Source of the DNA: an uncultured Parvularculaceae bacterium
GTDB lineage: Bacteria; Pseudomonadota; Alphaproteobacteria; Caulobacterales; Parvularculaceae
Length of the DNA stretch: 64,000 nucleotides
Direction: 5' to 3'
Assembly (NCBI GenBank): GCA_913055785.1
Contig: CAJXLJ010000009.1
Span: 28,184-92,183, forward strand
The notes under the pieces were generated by a model. It searched no databases, had not been told where the DNA came from, and saw nothing but the letters and a program-made list of their open reading frames with translations. The translations under genes and the position numbers were made by a program. Positions 63,282-64,000 of the stretch are shown one piece after another; position 1 is the stretch's first letter; the number at the start of each line of letters is the position of its first letter.

Positions 63282-64000
63282 ATGGCTTCACTCAAGGACC
63301 TTCGCAACCGGATCTCCAGCGTCAAGGCGACGCAGAAGATCACCAAGGCCATGCAGATGGTGGCGGCCGCCAAGCTGCGCCGCGCGCAGGAAGCGGCCGA
63401 AGCTGCCCGTCCCTACGCGGAACGCATGGACAAGGTCCTGGCCAACCTCGGCCAGCGCGTGAGCAAGGAAGGCGCCTCGCCGCTTCTGGTGGGCACCGGC
63501 TCCGACAAGACGCATCTTCTCGTTGTCGCCACCGCCGAGCGCGGCCTGTGCGGCGGCTTCAATGCCAATATCGCCCGGCTGGCGCGCGAGTACGCAAGAC
63601 GGCTGGTTGGTGAAGGCAAGACGGTCAAGATCCTCTGCGTCGGCCGCAAGGGACGCGACTCCCTGCGCCGCGACCTGTCGAGCCATATCGTCGACCTCAT
63701 AGACCTTCGCGGCGTGCGCAATGTCGGTTACGAGAACGCTCACGAGATCGGCCAGCGCATCCTGCAGATGTTCGACGAGGGCGAATTTGACGTTTGCACC
63801 CTTTTCTTCTCCGAGTTCCAGTCGATCCTGACGCAGGAACCGACCGCGCTGCAGCTCATCCCGGCCAAGCTGCCGGACGTGGAGGAAGATGGCGAAACCG
63901 GCCCGCAGGCGGTCTACGAATACGAGCCGGAAGAAGACGAGATTTTGGCCGATCTGCTACCGCGCAACATCTCGACGCAGATTTACCGCGCCCTGCTTGA
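63282..64000 (+). CDS. atpG: ATP synthase subunit gamma (3' end outside window)
   Basis: The frame from the ATG at 63282 stays open to the last base, so the end of the gene lies beyond the window; 239 codons are visible of about 290. AtpG is the rotating central stalk of F1. The N-terminal coiled-coil helix is [37 protein letters not shown], and the Rossmann-like part contains [23 protein letters not shown]. An acidic stretch of about 25 residues with VEEDGETGP and EPEEDE near the visible end may be an insertion found in some alphaproteobacteria. It follows atpA in the F1 operon. Confidence 0.95.
   Translation, partial: MASLKDLRNRISSVKATQKITKAMQMVAAAKLRRAQEAAEAARPYAERMDKVLANLGQRVSKEGASPLLVGTGSDKTHLLVVATAERGLCGGFNANIARLAREYARRLVGEGKTVKILCVGRKGRDSLRRDLSSHIVDLIDLRGVRNVGYENAHEIGQRILQMFDEGEFDVCTLFFSEFQSILTQEPTALQLIPAKLPDVEEDGETGPQAVYEYEPEEDEILADLLPRNISTQIYRALL

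Overview
This window is one continuous stretch of high-GC chromosome from an alphaproteobacterium. Its gene orders are alphaproteobacterial: hslU-hslV next to hisB-hisH-hisA-hisF-hisE; 4.5S RNA-dnaX-ybaB-recR; def-fmt-truA-dapE-dapD; membrane cytochrome c beside pheA; and priA ahead of atpH-atpA-atpG. A TTAA-N7-TTAA box of the CtrA type, a CckA-like receiver at the left edge, and abundant TonB, M2-peptidase and lipoprotein genes suggest a Caulobacterales/Parvularculales-like lineage. That placement is inference; no 16S rRNA gene is present. No phage, plasmid, IS element, integrase or CRISPR array was found. The genes are essentially all chromosomal core or lineage-specific.

Layout. 1-4.6 kb: end of a CckA-like kinase, a DnaQ-family exonuclease, secB, fxsA, a Tim44-like protein, mltA and an Smr protein. 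4.6-6.5 kb: a large membrane protein built from prephenate-dehydratase-like parts, with a CtrA-type box upstream. 6.8-14.4 kb: the HslUV protease and the histidine cluster, interrupted by two small secreted paralogues and by a frameshifted CYTH-CHAD gene. 14.7-30 kb: mostly leftward genes for an M2 peptidase lipoprotein, an esterase/ChaN-like protein, dsbB-coq7, exoD, tRNA-Leu(CAA), a PhnA-like zinc ribbon, a beta-helix protein, a Sel1/peptidoglycan-binding protein, TusA-like, a TonB receptor, the slipin/NfeD membrane-protease unit and a DUF1028 protein.

30-39 kb: selO, a lower-GC SIMPL lipoprotein, a 43-residue membrane peptide, a proteasome-fold (Ntn-hydrolase-like) protein with a co-transcribed partner of unknown function, ybjQ-like, cytochrome c, pheA, a serine hydrolase and nudC. 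39.5-45 kb: SRP RNA, dnaX, ybaB, a second serine hydrolase and recR. 45-50 kb: a GT87-like membrane protein, then rmuC and a divergent RmuC-like gene converging on a 118-bp nested palindrome. 50-57 kb: def, fmt, lepB, truA, dapE, a cupin, dapD and a pyrimidine nucleotidase. 57-64 kb: a duplicated DUF1036 protein, priA, a PagL-like deacylase and the start of the F1 ATP synthase operon, cut in atpG by the window edge.

Most promising for new biology: (i) the 427-residue protein at 32.7 kb, whose N-terminus carries proteasome beta-subunit hallmarks (Thr directly after Met, Asp17-like, Lys33-like), and its small partner; (ii) the membrane-tethered prephenate-dehydratase paralogue under a likely CtrA site; (iii) the tail-to-tail RmuC pair around a long palindrome. 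All are read from sequence by eye; no database search or structure prediction was run.
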